A stretch of DNA of 64,000 bases from Clostridium sp. 1001271B_151109_B4 (GTDB lineage Bacteria; Bacillota; Clostridia; Clostridiales; Clostridiaceae): assembly GCF_015670405.1 (NCBI RefSeq), contig NZ_JADPBQ010000001.1, positions 157,594-221,593 on the forward strand. The letters run 5' to 3'. The position numbers and the translations under genes were made by a program. Shown piece by piece: positions 63,919-64,000 of the stretch; the first letter of the stretch is position 1, and each line of letters opens with the position of its first letter. The notes beneath the pieces are model-generated. The model was not told where the DNA came from, did not search any database, and saw nothing but the letters and a program-made list of their open reading frames with translations.

Positions 63919-64000
63919 AAAAATCACCTTCTTAATTATTATATTTTTATTATAACCATCTATTATTACTAGACTATAATTAATATGTTAAATTTCTAGA

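Overview
The window is AT-rich DNA with strong AGGAGG-type ribosome binding sites, frequent TTG and GTG starts, and a gene set typical of Clostridium sensu stricto: FabK-type fatty acid synthesis, a tryptophan T-box, a CIRCE-controlled htpG, ZapA with a long coiled coil, an intracellular type I pullulanase and MutS2. I read it as a chromosomal segment of a Firmicute of the class Clostridia, most likely genus Clostridium. The species cannot be told from the sequence alone. No rRNA, tRNA, CRISPR array, intact insertion sequence or complete prophage was seen. Most genes lie on the minus strand.

Layout. 1-1659 is the N-terminal half of mutS, cut by the window edge. 1.7-7.0 kb is an accessory stretch between miaB and mutS, which are usually neighbours in clostridia. 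It holds a YdjM-like membrane protein, a lipoprotein gene split by one in-frame stop, a ComEC-like metallo-beta-lactamase protein, a phage-type amidase and two gene remnants. 7-16 kb is a housekeeping run on the minus strand: rluB, mnmM, an RpiR-type regulator, a BaiN/HI0933-type flavoprotein, cmk, ispH, an S1 protein, a GNAT protein and miaB. A hairpin-rich repeat sits between the flavoprotein gene and cmk. 16-25 kb holds ilvA, pyrE, an esterase, a DUF6414-like protein, a TerC-type transporter and a large pullulanase. 25-36 kb holds the tryptophan transporter gene trpP behind a T-box with a UGG specifier, idi, a TPR protein with a SNF2 helicase, an EamA transporter, a DUF1292 protein and a polar amino acid ABC transporter. 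36-43 kb holds a DUF523 protein, mutS2, a U32 peptidase-family protein and zapA. 43-49 kb holds a radical SAM protein, htpG, a GH13 glycosidase and small unknowns.

49.5-58.7 kb is a complete type II fatty acid synthesis operon in the order fabH-acpP-fabK-fabD-fabG-fabF-accB-fabZ-accC-accD-accA. It makes malonyl-CoA (AccABCD), malonyl-ACP (FabD) and runs initiation and the elongation cycle (FabH, F, G, Z, K). A divergent FabK/nitronate monooxygenase-like gene shares its upstream region. That region carries three copies of a TTTGA-N3-TCAAA palindrome resembling streptococcal FabT operators, but no MarR-family regulator gene is present in the window.

60-64 kb holds two divergent genes for RNA polymerase-associated factors (carD-like and greA), with a terminator-like hairpin in the carD leader, followed by a cysteine-rich protein, a GrpB-family protein and a BI-1-like membrane protein.

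I found no convincing new multi-gene system. The most useful leads are the interrupted lipoprotein, the probable ACG start at 47377, the carD leader hairpin, the FabT-like operators, the hairpin repeat near 12.3 kb and the phased A-tracts upstream of mutS.
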